DNA of 64,000 bases from contig NC_049996.1 in the NCBI RefSeq assembly GCF_000003815.2, forward strand, positions 14,326,067 through 14,390,066, given 5' to 3'. Positions 48,966 to 61,198 of this stretch are shown here, in pieces. Under the pieces are notes generated by a model that saw nothing but the letters and a program-made list of their open reading frames with translations, ran no database searches and was not told where the DNA came from. Position 1 is the stretch's first letter, and each line of letters opens with the position of its first letter. A program made the position numbers and the translations under genes. The stretch comes from Branchiostoma floridae (taxonomy: Eukaryota > Chordata > Leptocardii > Amphioxiformes > Branchiostomatidae).

Positions 48966-50090
48966 AGGCCTAGGAAAAAAAATGTTGTGTTTCCTGTTTC
49001 CCGACCGACCCTAGAAAAACATGCCGACCCTCGACTTTTTTTTGGGTCCAGGGCTCCTGACTGCATTCCCCTGATGCCACCAGATCTGTAACCACAGTCG
49101 CACAGTGCGACCTCTTACAATTAATCATCATTTATCATCCAGCCAAGTAGAATCTTTGCAGGGAAAGGCTGTCCCTGCCAGGTGTCAGTTTCTTCCCTTG
49201 ACAGGGATGGTCAGCAGGGGGGTCACACCTCATTAAGGTCTGCCATGTGTCTGTACTGTCTTCAATAACATGTACCAAGGAGGTTTAAAAAATGTTTTTC
49301 CACTGGACGTTTATTTATTCCCTTTGTGAGTTTGTCCAAACAGATGGGGAAATTTGAGAGTATACATGATATATATATATATTGGTTTGGCCAAGGAGAT
49401 TTCATGTATAGGAAATAACTTCCTTGGTATAGTATGGTATGGTATGATAGCTATGACAGCATAAGTGGAGGTCCAGTAGGCAGTAACAAAACTTTTGTAA
49501 CATGACTTTTTAGACAACAATGTTGCAGCCCTGAGACAGTGAACAAGTAGGCCTTTATAACAAAAATTGTTAGGGTGGAAAGAAAACATTCTTGAGATAT
49601 GATCTTGGTGTTGGAGAGTGGCCTGCACTATTTCCATTTTCAGTTCAATTTCACCCATTTTGTGACACACTTGTACTTTTATACTTATTTGTGGTTCATT
49701 TTTTTTTCAATTTAAATGGTAATTTGGGATTATCAGTCATGAAGTTCATATTTTTTGGGACGGATGGGGTAATATTTTTTTCTGTCCCAACAAGCAAATT
49801 TCAGACAGAGGGACGGGTCCTGGAGACAGCCCTGCTGGTAACATTCGTTGAAGAGCAGGACATTCTCAAAGTGACATTTGCAATCTACTTGTGTGTTTGT
49901 AGAATTTGTTCCTGTGCTATCATGCAGTTCAGTTTTACTTTGTAAACTGTATTTGCCAGGCCACAGTCAGGCTATAGAGTTGGGACCAAAGTCTTTATAA
50001 AAAAAAAAAAAAAAGAAGATAATCCCTACCTACCGACCCTAGTTTTTTCAGGACTGAAACAGGAAACACAACATTTTTTTTCCTAGGCCT
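48966..50090. mobile_element. 1.1-kb element with 35-bp perfect inverted ends
   Basis: 48966-49000 (AGGCCTAGGAAAAAAAATGT at its start) is the exact complement of 50056-50090. Imperfect homology continues inwards (CTAGGGTCGG on both sides). The interior has no transposase and contains one copy of the dispersed repeat also seen at 47260 and 54480. It lies in the OLA1 5' flank or 5'-UTR intron. Confidence 0.75.
49733..49838. repeat. Dispersed ~110-bp repeat (also 47260-47375, 54480-54592)
   Basis: The three places share 'catgaagttcagattttgggg', 'caacaagcaaatttc' and 'ggtcctggagacagccct' in order. They lie in an OLA1 intron, in the inverted-repeat element and in the first dysbindin intron respectively. 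Confidence 0.6.
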
Positions 50091-50527
50091 TAAAGATTTC
50101 ACTAACAAAACTGAAAATATTCTGGATATGAAAATCTCCATTTTATCAACATTTACAGGCACAGTTAGGACATTGCATTGCTTAGTAAATACCAATTTCT
50201 GTCTTAAAGAACAGACTTATTTTGAGTGGTACAAATAAATACAACCTACCTACAACTAAACATTGAAGATATATGTTACCAAGGAGGTTACCGAACCACA
50301 ATCTGACTTGCTACTAGCTCAACTTTGGCCAAGTGTGTGTAGTATATTTACAACATGGAGCTTTTATGATTAACATTACACGGACTAACGTTTTGAGTAA
50401 AACCAATTGTAGATCAAACGATTATAATCTTGTCCAGCAAACATACTTTAATAGGTGGTTACATAATTCAGTTACCAGAATATGTGAGTTGGCTGCCAGC
50501 TGCAAAATCATATGTAATTTTTAACGT

Positions 50528-51617
50528 TAACGGCACTGAACTTTAATCCAACACATTCCAACAAATTCTAAACTGAACCATGAATAAACAAGCGGGCTTT
50601 AGCGCATTCTGGAAACTGTTAAGTGCATTGTTTACTATGTTTCCCCGGCCATTGCTACACATGCATTGGTCTGCCACTTTCTGTTTTGTCGCGAGAAAAT
50701 AACATTTCAAAGACAGTGTAACTGATAGCAAGTCCTTTGGGATTCTATTCCCAGTGGAACTTTAATCCAACACAATAATATAACAAGGCTGTTTATCTAT
50801 GGATTTCATATTTACAACGACAAATTTGTATCAATCGGCAGGCACTTACTCAAGGTTAAATTGGCAAATCGGCATGTCAGTAAACTGCTGATAGCAGCGA
50901 TCAAAACACGGCCCGAAAATGCATCAACCAGCGGCAAATCCGTTCTGCTGTTCCACTACACAGTTATGACGTTCTATGAAACTTTTCATCCGTTGTTTGG
51001 TCAGCAAATGGTGGCAAAATACGTTGTTTGTGAATGGTTCCCACAAAATATCCCCGCAAAACACAGTACAAACTCCCTACAGCACGTCCCCCATGTGGGG
51101 CTGTAATGGTATCGCCAGTGAGATCCGTCCTACTGGCCTTTGGATGTGATCACTTTCAAAAATAGGGGTGAAGGGGCGTGCTGAAATATGATTCAAAATG
51201 GCGCGTGTTCGGATTTCCACTGAATTTGTGTAACAAAGCCTGGCCCTGTACTTTAAAGAGGGATACTTCAAGGCATGTTGGTTGTGTTGGATGGACAGTT
51301 TATTGATATTTCACTATATTTACTGTGATGATGATTGTGTAATGTGAGGACGAAGAGTAGGGTTGCTTGAAATTACAATCGCTGCCCTCTTCCCACGGCT
51401 TGATGAACAGCATGAAAACATACCAGAAGATTGATTAACTTTTCACTGCAACATGCGATCTTTGTGAGCTCAAACTTACAAGGTTTTAAGTCGTATACCT
51501 TACTGGTCTTGTAAAGCACTCAAAAGAATTTGCAAACCGGAGCTAGTTTTTGACTGACAGATGGGTTCTGAAAAGTGTTGGATTAAAGTTGCGTTGGATT
51601 AAAGTTCAGTGCCGTTA
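50528..51617. mobile_element. 1.09-kb element with 25-bp perfect inverted ends
   Basis: 50528-50552 (TAACGGCACTGAACTTTAAT at its start) is the exact complement of 51593-51617. The subterminal motif ACTTTAATCCAAC recurs near 50759 and, inverted, near 51577. No coding capacity; probably a non-autonomous DNA transposon in the OLA1 5' flank. Confidence 0.75.
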
Positions 51618-52089
51618 TATGGGCAATCATACTTTGATTTCATGTTATGACAGTTTCAAGTCAAGTAAAAAACACGATCTGAAACAGATATCATCTCCAC
51701 TACACTGTGATAGTCGAATAAGCAACATAAATCTCATCAACATAAAATTGGTACAAATCAAACCCCAATTCCCAAAATATGTATTTCTGCCCCCCACCCC
51801 CTTAGACACCATGCCTTAAAACAGCTGCCAAGATTCCAACAATTCCACCACAATATTCCGCAAAACCATTCCCTGAACTCCTCATCTAAGGTTTCAGTAC
51901 ATTCCAGACAATATTCTTTATCTCTGGGATTAAAAGATGATGATAGAAGAAGCATTTTCATACCTTAAGAGCCTCTTTTTTTGACACAAACCCCCTTTTT
52001 CTGCAATCTTGCACCCGGACATGCAATCCACGATGGCCAGGAGGTGAAAGGTCACATATTCTCAAAACGAGGCTGCCATTTCTCCAACT

Positions 52090-52125
52090 GTGATTGGCTG
52101 ACAAAAGTCCAAGATGGCCGCGCCC
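52090..52125. promoter_or_regulatory. Probable OLA1/C15orf61 bidirectional promoter core
   Basis: An inverted CCAAT box (GATTGGCTG at 52092-52100) and a YY1-type motif (CAAGATGGCCGCGCC from 52110) lie in a GC-richer patch. They sit about 110 bp before the C15orf61 start codon and just upstream of a minus-strand donor (about 51964) that could close the OLA1 untranslated exon. This arrangement suits a housekeeping bidirectional promoter; transcription starts are inferred. Confidence 0.5.
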
Positions 52126-52232
52126 GCAGAAAAATAAAGGTTTCGCTAATTTTTTCACCATTTCTAATCGCTTTTCACGGCTTTTAAAGAACGTACAGAG
52201 GAGAAAGAAGAATATTCATATAGAGGGAATAG

Positions 52233-53656
<1,424 letters not shown>

Positions 53657-53765
53657 GACTAGTTGAAGTTTTCTACTGGTATATTTCATTGCTGGGATTG
53701 TTGCAATTGAAAAGGAAACTGACAGACATTGATGTTTAGAAATACTAAGTGATAACATCGAAAAC

Positions 53766-56700
53766 ATGTCGGGCAAAATGTTTGGGAACTTCCGAGAGCG
53801 CCTTCAGACAGTGCAGCACGATTTTTCTACTGGTTTGAAGAACCTGACAGACAAGGCAAAAGAGGTTGGAAAACCTGGACTGGTTAAAGACAGGTCAAAG
53901 AAAAGGGATTTGGCTGGTGCTGAACTTTTATACAGGTGTGTATGGTAACAGTTTGCTATTCTTTCATGAATGTTAAGAGATATATGGTTAATTTTCCAGT
54001 CTATATGCCTTTCTTAGTTTAGGTTAAAATCCTTCCCACACCTTTTGTATATAGGGCAGTGCCCATCTTCATTTCTAATTCTAAAGCCCCTGGGCCATAC
54101 AGTTGTGCAATCACAACAGAAGTGGGCTAGTCCACTGGTATACATAGTGGTGTGTGTTCAACTACCACTGGTAAACTGGTGTGTTACGCCGAAGGGCAGT
54201 TATACTGGCTATATAGATACAGATACAGACATAGATACCATACTCTTTCATATATTTGCTTGTACAATGTATTTTGGTAGTTTGAACCTGACCTCACAAA
54301 TGCAATACTACCGGTAGGATTCTAGGCTACATTTAATTACCAGTCTTATTTCTGGGTTGTGACACAAACTTATGGCTGTCTCTAGCTTTAAATTATTTCC
54401 ATCCCACTCATTGTTTGAGAACCCATGTTGTTGATTTTCCCTGTTAAACATGTCATTTTAAGCTCATTTTTAACAGTTTCATGTTATGAAGTTCAGATTT
54501 TGGGGAAGTATGGGGTAATACTGATAGTTTTTTTTCTGTTCCAACAAGCAAATTTCTGTCCTGGCATGGAGGGATGGTTCCTGGTGACAGTGGTGAATTC
54601 AAGCCAAACCGTACTACTAGTGTAACAGTGGAATTCAAGTACTGCCAAACGACCATGGAAAATGGCTGCCATCCCTTTATTGTAGTGGTTTGCATTGCTT
54701 GGTTTATAATCTGGCGGCCTGGATTCGGCGCTGGTTCGAATCTTGGGAGTCAGGATATTTTTTCTTTATGTTTCTACTTCTTTCTTACACTAGTATACAT
54801 ACTTTCCCAGGTACAAAGAGTCGTGGATGCACATGCACAAGAGTATAGAGGAGACCGCAGCAGTGGGAGAGTCTGTAGATGGGGAGGTGTGGAAACTGGT
54901 GGAGAGGTATGAGGGGCCGGCCAGAGCCCTGTCACAACTACACTCACAGCTGGAGACCTTCCCTGGACTGGTGCAGGAACTCAGCCACATCACAGGTATG
55001 GTTTACTGGTAGAGCACTGTCACTACTCCACACCCAACTGGAATCCTTCCCTGGACTGGTGCAAGAACTCAGCAATATCACAGGTACGGTTTACTGGTAG
55101 AGCACTGTCACAACTACACTCACTGCTCGAGTCCTTCCCTGGACTGGTGCAAGAACTCAGCAATATCACAGGTACGGTTTACTGGTAGAGCACTGTCACA
55201 ACTACACTCACTGCTCGAGTCCTTCCCTGGACTGGTGCAAGAACTCAGCAATATCACAGGTATGGTTTAAACACTGTCACAACTACACTCACAGCTGGAG
55301 TCCTTCCCTGGACTGGTGCAAGAACTCAGCAATATCACAGGTATGGTTTAAACACTGTCACAACTACACTCACAGCTGGAGTCCTTCCCTGGACTGGTGC
55401 AAGAACTCAGCAATATCACAGGTACGGTTTACTGGCAGAGCACTGTCACAGCTACACACACAACTGGAGTCTTTCCCTGGACTGGTGCAAGAACTCAGCA
55501 ATATCACAGGTATGGTTTACTGGTAGAGCCCTGTCACAGCTACACACACAGCTAGAGTCCTTCCCTGGACTGGGGCAAGAACTCAGCAATATCACAGGTA
55601 TGGTTTACTGGTAGAGCACTGTCACAACTACACACACAGCTAGAGTCCTTCCCTGGACTGGGGCAAGAACTCAGCAATATCACAGGTATGGTTTACTGGT
55701 AGAGCTCTGTCACAACTACACACACAGCTAGAGTCCATCCCTGGACTGGTGCAAGAACTCAGCAATATCACAGGTACGGCTAGAGCACTGTCACAACTAC
55801 ACACACAGCTAGAGTCCATCCCTGGACTGGTGCAAGAACTCAGCAATATCACAGGTACGGCTAGAGCACTGTCACAACTACACACACAGCTGGAGTCCTT
55901 CCCTGGACTGGTGCAGGAACTCAGCAATATCACAGGTATGGTTTACTGCTAGAGTACTGTCACAGCTACACACACAGCTCGAGATCTTCCCTGGACTGGT
56001 GCAAGAACTCAGCAATATCACAGGTACAGTTTACTGGTAGATCACTGTCACAACTACACTCACTGTTGGGGTCCCTCCCTGGACTGGTGCAAGAACTCAG
56101 CAATATTACAGGTGCGGTTCAAACAAACAAACAAACAGTTTACTGGTAGAGCCCTGTCACAACTACACTCACAGCTGGAGTCCTTCCCTGGACTGGTGCA
56201 AGAACTCAGCAATATTACATACAGGTAAGGTTTACTGGTAGAGCACTGTCACAACTACACACACTGCTTCCCTGGACTGGTGCAAGAACTCAGCAATATC
56301 ACAGGTACGGTTCACTGGTAGAGCACTGTCACAACTACACTCACAGCTGGAGTCCTTCCCTGGACTGGTGCAAGAACTCAGCAATATCACAGGTACGGTT
56401 TACTGTTAGAGCACTGTCACAGCTACACACACAGCTGGAGTCCTTCCCTGGACTGGTGCAAGAACTCAGCACTATCACAGGTACGGCTAGAGCCCTGTCA
56501 CAGCTACACACAGCTTCCCTGGACTGGTGCAAGAACTCAGCAATATTACAGGTACGGTTTACTGGTAGAGCCCTGTCACAACTACACTCACAGCTGGAGT
56601 CCTTCCCTGGACTGGTGCAAGAACTCAGCAATATTACAGGTACGGTTTACTGGTAGAGCACTGTCACAACTACACACACAGCAGGAGTCCTTCCCTGGAC

Positions 56701-59700
56701 TGGTGCAAGAACTCAGCAATATCACAGGTATGGCTTACTGGTAGAGCCCTGTCACAACTACACACACAGCTGGAGTCCTTCCCTGGACTGGTGCAAGAAC
56801 TCAGCAATATCACAGATAGGGTTTACTGGTAGAGCACTGTCACATCTACACACACAGCTAGAGTCCTTCCCTGGACTGGTGCAAGAACTCAACAATATCA
56901 CAGGTACGGTTTAAACACTGTCACAACTACACACACAGCTGGAGTCCTTCCCTGGACTGGTGCAAGAACTCAACAATATCACAGGTACGGTTTACTGGTA
57001 GAGCACTGTCACAACTACACACACAGCTAGAGTCCGTCCCTGGACTGGTGCAAGAACTCAGCAATATCACAGGTACGGTTTACTGGTAGAGCCCTGTCAC
57101 AACTACACTCACAGCTGGAGTCCGTCCCTGGACTGGTGCAAGAACTCAGCAATATCACAGGTACGGTTTACTGGTAGAGCCCTGTCACAACTGCACACAC
57201 AGCTGGAGTCCTTCCCTGGACTGGTGCAAGAACTCAACAATATCACAGGTACGGTTTAAACACTGTCACAACTACACACACAGCTGGAGTCCTTCCCTGG
57301 ACTGGTGCAAGAACTCAACAATATCACAGGTACGGTTTACTGGTAGAGCACTGTCACAACTACACTCACAGCTGGAGTCCGTCCCTGGACTGGTGCAAGA
57401 ACTCAGCAATATCACAGGTACGGTTTACTGGTAGAGCCCTGTCACAACTGCACACACAGCTGGAGTCCTTCCCTGGACTGGTGCAAGAACTGCCAGCAAT
57501 ATCACAGGTACGGCTTACATGTATATTACTGGACAGGTACAATAGTTCTTAATTCAACTACAGTGTATTAGTATCCTGTACTTTGATTATACTGTTGCTG
57601 GGGTCCCTGACACAGGTGGGTAGCAGGCGTCTTCACCCTCGTGAGGTCATACACTTTGATGCACAAAAGTCTGTTTCAGCTATAGGTCCAAAATATCTAA
57701 TGCAAATGCCCCAGTACTGTACCAAAAATTTGGAATGTATACCACAAAGCTGTAGGAAAATGTACTTTGCATTTGAAAGGAAAAGTGCAGAATGTTTTTT
57801 TAAGCACAGGCTGAAATCTTAATCTCATAATTTTAAGTCACTGATGAATACTGTGCTAGTCTCAGTCCCTCTGAGCAAGTTTGGCACTAACTTTCTTTTG
57901 GACATTTGCAGATTTCTGTATCTGTATCTATATAGCCGGTATAACCGCCCTTCGGCGTAACACACCAGCTTAATCTAACATCAACGTTGATTTAACATCA
58001 ACACTTTGTAGCTCACTGATGATGTTATCTACAGAAATGGTCGCAGGGCTGTCCTCGGACTTCGAACAGGTGGAACATCTCCTGAATGAACTGGAAGACG
58101 TGTGCGAACAACAGGAGTTGCAGGCCAACCAATCAGAGCACAGGAACAAGCTGGTGTCGTACCACCAGGCCAAAGTGTTGGAGAGAGAAAACCTCCAAGT
58201 ACAGCTTGACTTGGTGTATCTGCGGAAGGTATGTTACATGATATATTGTACATTGCGTATGCTGCAAGGGAGTGAAGTATTGTTTTGAGCTTGTGTGTCT
58301 GTGCATCTGTGTGTCTGTCTATGTGTGCTTATGCAATCCCCAACATACAAAATGCAGTGTCCCCATACGTCCTAAGTGCAAGTATTTTAGTGTGGAATGA
58401 AGCAGTATGGGCAATGGGGCAATGTCTACCATCTCTGATTTCCTAGCCTGTATTACTATTCAACTACCTTTTCTGTGTGTTTGAATATTAACTTGAAGTC
58501 AGTCATGATTTTCTATAGTATCTTTCATATCTCTGTCTTAGACTGCTTTTTTTTACCCTCAGTGCTAACTGTAGTACTTTTGCGTGGGATGAAGCAGTAT
58601 GGACAATGGGGTGATGTCTGCCATCACTAATTTCCTTGCCTGTATTACTATTCACCTACTTTGTGTGTTTGCTTCTGAATGTGAAGTCAGTCATGATTTC
58701 CTACAGTATTTATTTTATCTCTCTGTCTTAAACTGCTCTTGCATTAAAAAAAACGTGACTATATCTTGATCACCAGGTACGTGAGATGGAGTTCAGCCAG
58801 CAGGAACGTCTTAAAGAACGGCACAAGATGTTCCAAGACGCCTTCAACGATGACCTACAGCACTACAAGTTGTATGGAGCAAGGTCTGCCCTACCTCATG
58901 CAGGGTGAGTATATAACATGTATGAACTAGCCTGGGATGTGGAATAATTCTGCACACATATTTGAAGTGTTTGCCCTCAAATTTGGAAAACCTCTGTTGA
59001 ATACTCAAGAATCCTCGATAACGCAAGTCTTCTGTAGAATATACTGTAAAAAGAGAAAATTTAGCAGGGATTTGATTTTGCAAAAAGAAGAAAATGGAGT
59101 GTTCACAGTGGTTTTAAGTTTGACTTAACTACCATGCAAGATTTTACTATTGAAGGGAAATGTTTGCTTTGGTTCTAAGTCACAATACAGTTGTAAGTCA
59201 CTACAAAAACTGGGTGAACCTAAAACCACTGCAAACAGTTCCTCTTTTACAGTGAATGGGATGACCATCATCATCTGGGCGTGAATGTCATATTAGGAAG
59301 CAACAAAAGTTATGAAATATCCTTAATGTTGTCTTTTCTTTGTCTTTCCCCAACAGTGGTGCATCAGCAGAAGTAACCGCTGGTACAGAAGAGCTGTCAG
59401 CATTGACCTTGGATGACATCATGGACCAGAGTGAACTTGACAACTTTTTGGGACCACTGGATGACTCAGGGTATGTAGGTCCTACTTAAGCAAGTCTTTT
59501 ATGTCACATTAATGTGTGTGGTTGTGTTTGCATCCTAAATTATGAATGTGAAAAGGAAACGTTTAGTTTTGTCCTTGAAAGACTAAATTAAGAATGGGTA
59601 ACATGGCAAGTCTTAACTTAATAAGCTAAATTATTATCAACATAACATGAATTTTTTGTAATTGTATCCTGTTCTTATTAACTGTGTTTAGTGAGATGGG

Positions 59701-60284
59701 GGTAGAGGCAGAAGAAGAAGAGGAGGAGGAGGAAGAGGAGGAGTCAGACAGCGTTACCACGGATACGGAGGGTACTGACAGCCAAGGTACTCTTGAAGTG
59801 AATTTGATGTTTTGATTGGGTGCTACAAAGGCATCCTCTACTAAGGAAGGCCATCCAAAGATGCTGAAATGTCCCTCTGATAGGAATATGGTTTGATACT
59901 CATAAAAGTTGTCAGACTTTGTTTGCCTCTGTAGAGATTTAATTTTTGGGGATGCCTCTGGGGCGAGCCTTATGGTGAAGTATTGTTTGCAGTTTGTAAT
60001 AATTCCAGAAATTTTAAACAGGCATTTTCTTTGTCCAAGCACTCACTGTTAATGTATGTCTGTTCCTGCAAGCAATTTGCCCATGGTGATCTGTAACAGT
60101 TTGGCCAAAGAAAAATGTGTTCAGTGCATTTTATCATGTAAATTGACAAATTTTCTTTTTTTTAGCTGAATCCATTGATGTCACCAGGCAAGATGTGACC
60201 CAAATGCCAGAGGTCACTGGGTCAGAGGTCACAGAGACAGAACAACCAGATGGCCAACCAGATACACAGGAGGAAAGCAACTAA
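53766..60284 (+). CDS. DTNBP1: Dysbindin (BLOC-1 subunit)
   Basis: Seven exons (53766-53935, 54811-54995, 58035-58228, 58777-58904, 59357-59470, 59692-59786, 60166-60284; junction phases 2, 1, 0, 2, 2, 1) give 334 residues (human 351). The N-terminus has FRERLQTVQHDFSTGLKNL and ELLYRYKESW, both dysbindin signatures. The coiled-coil core includes DFEQVEHLLNELEDVCEQQE and QQERLKERHKMFQDAF. The acidic C-terminus follows LDDIMDQSELDNFLGPLDD and a poly-Glu run. Dysbindin is a cytosolic subunit of BLOC-1, which supports lysosome-related organelle biogenesis and endosomal sorting. I start at 53766; an internal Met four codons on (MFGNF) aligns better with the human start and is an alternative. The intron after exon 2 contains an exon-derived minisatellite (54996-57520). 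The stop of C15orf61 lies only 109 bp upstream. Confidence 0.93.
54176..54232 (-). repeat. Dispersed ~50-bp repeat, inverted copy
   Basis: The reverse complement matches the unit at 33464-33620 ('tctgtatctatatagccagtat..cggcgtaacacacc'). It lies in the first dysbindin intron. Confidence 0.7.
54996..57520 (+). repeat. Dysbindin exon/donor-derived minisatellite, ~29 copies
   Basis: The last ~70 bp of dysbindin exon 2 (encoding ALSQLHSQLE..FPGLVQELS..IT) plus its donor and about 15 bp of intron (GTATGGTTTACTGGT) are repeated in tandem. Counting the landmark CCCTGGACTGG gives 30 occurrences including the true exon, about 86 bp apart on average. Most copies keep the ATCACAG|GTACGG junction, so the intron holds many decoy 5' splice sites but no matching acceptors. 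Shorter 72-bp variants near 55770-55930 have lost the stop codon between units. Confidence 0.9.
57913..57970 (+). repeat. Dispersed ~50-bp repeat, single copy
   Basis: It is nearly identical to the second unit of 33464-33620, including 'ccggtataaccgcccttcggcgtaac'. It sits about 65 bp before dysbindin exon 3. Confidence 0.75.
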
Positions 60285-61198
60285 CTTCACCCCTGAATGG
60301 ACAGTATCTTAACCTTAAGCAACCTATGGGGGTTGTACAATACCAAGCATATTTTGGTCCAATTTGAAGTAAGATGGTTACATTGTTGATGCTATTGTGT
60401 TTTCTCCTATGTTTTTAGTTCTGTCCAATTTGCTTTTTAAAAAATGAAATTTTTGTTTGCATTTAGAATAGTAGATAAAGAAAATACCCTTTACTTGTAA
60501 GACATATAGAGTATGTAAAGAACTTTGAAGATTTTTCGTTTTCTGATGTGGGAAATGTTGAGACCCATAAAGACATTTGGTTTTGTTTAATCATTTAGAA
60601 ATGTTGATTCAGGGTTTATCATTATTTATTGTTGCATTACAATCTTCTCATTATAGATGCTGCATTTATATGTTTCAAGTTTGATAAAAATTATAAAACA
60701 ATATGTATAAGAATATGTGCTATAGATGCGATTAGCTGAATTTTACTTTCTGTTCATATCAGAAGCATTTTAGAAGAGATGACAATGATATACAATGCGA
60801 CTAAGACTCTTTATTTTACAGCATTTATTTCATAGAGTAAAGAGATTCGCTGAAAATACAACAGTGGCTCAATTATAGATTTGCATATAAGATAAAGGCT
60901 GATTTAAATGTCCACTGGAGTACAAGTCCATGTGAATTATATAAGAGTTCAATCTGGTGATATAATCCTGATAGACATTTTTGTCAAGGAAATCTATAGC
61001 ATATTAATACCAACAGGTATAACATTTTGTTTAGACAAAGCCACAGCTTGTAACATTTGACTGAGCAACACCACAGCTTATTTGTCTTCTTTGAAGACAT
61101 CCAAAGCCTGAGGACGTTATCACGTTGCCTTTTTTATACACTTATTCAACGGTGCTGGATGTGCTCAGCTTTTCTCGGAGTGACTTTGACCTTGACCC
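60285..61198. other. Convergent 3' UTRs of dysbindin and MYND gene 2
   Basis: AT-rich spacer. TTTATT at 60810-60815 and 60824-60829 give AATAAA on the minus strand, about 370-390 bp past the MYND gene 2 stop. No canonical AATAAA was found for dysbindin. No other gene is seen. Confidence 0.5.

Noticed and set aside
54700-54760. tRNA-like sequence with GGTTCGAATC
   Set aside because: A B-box is visible but no convincing A-box or cloverleaf; at most a SINE remnant.
54996-57520. Resemblance to a CRISPR array or a coding repeat array
   Set aside because: This is an animal intron; the units are contiguous copies of an exon-donor segment without unique spacers, and most contain stops.
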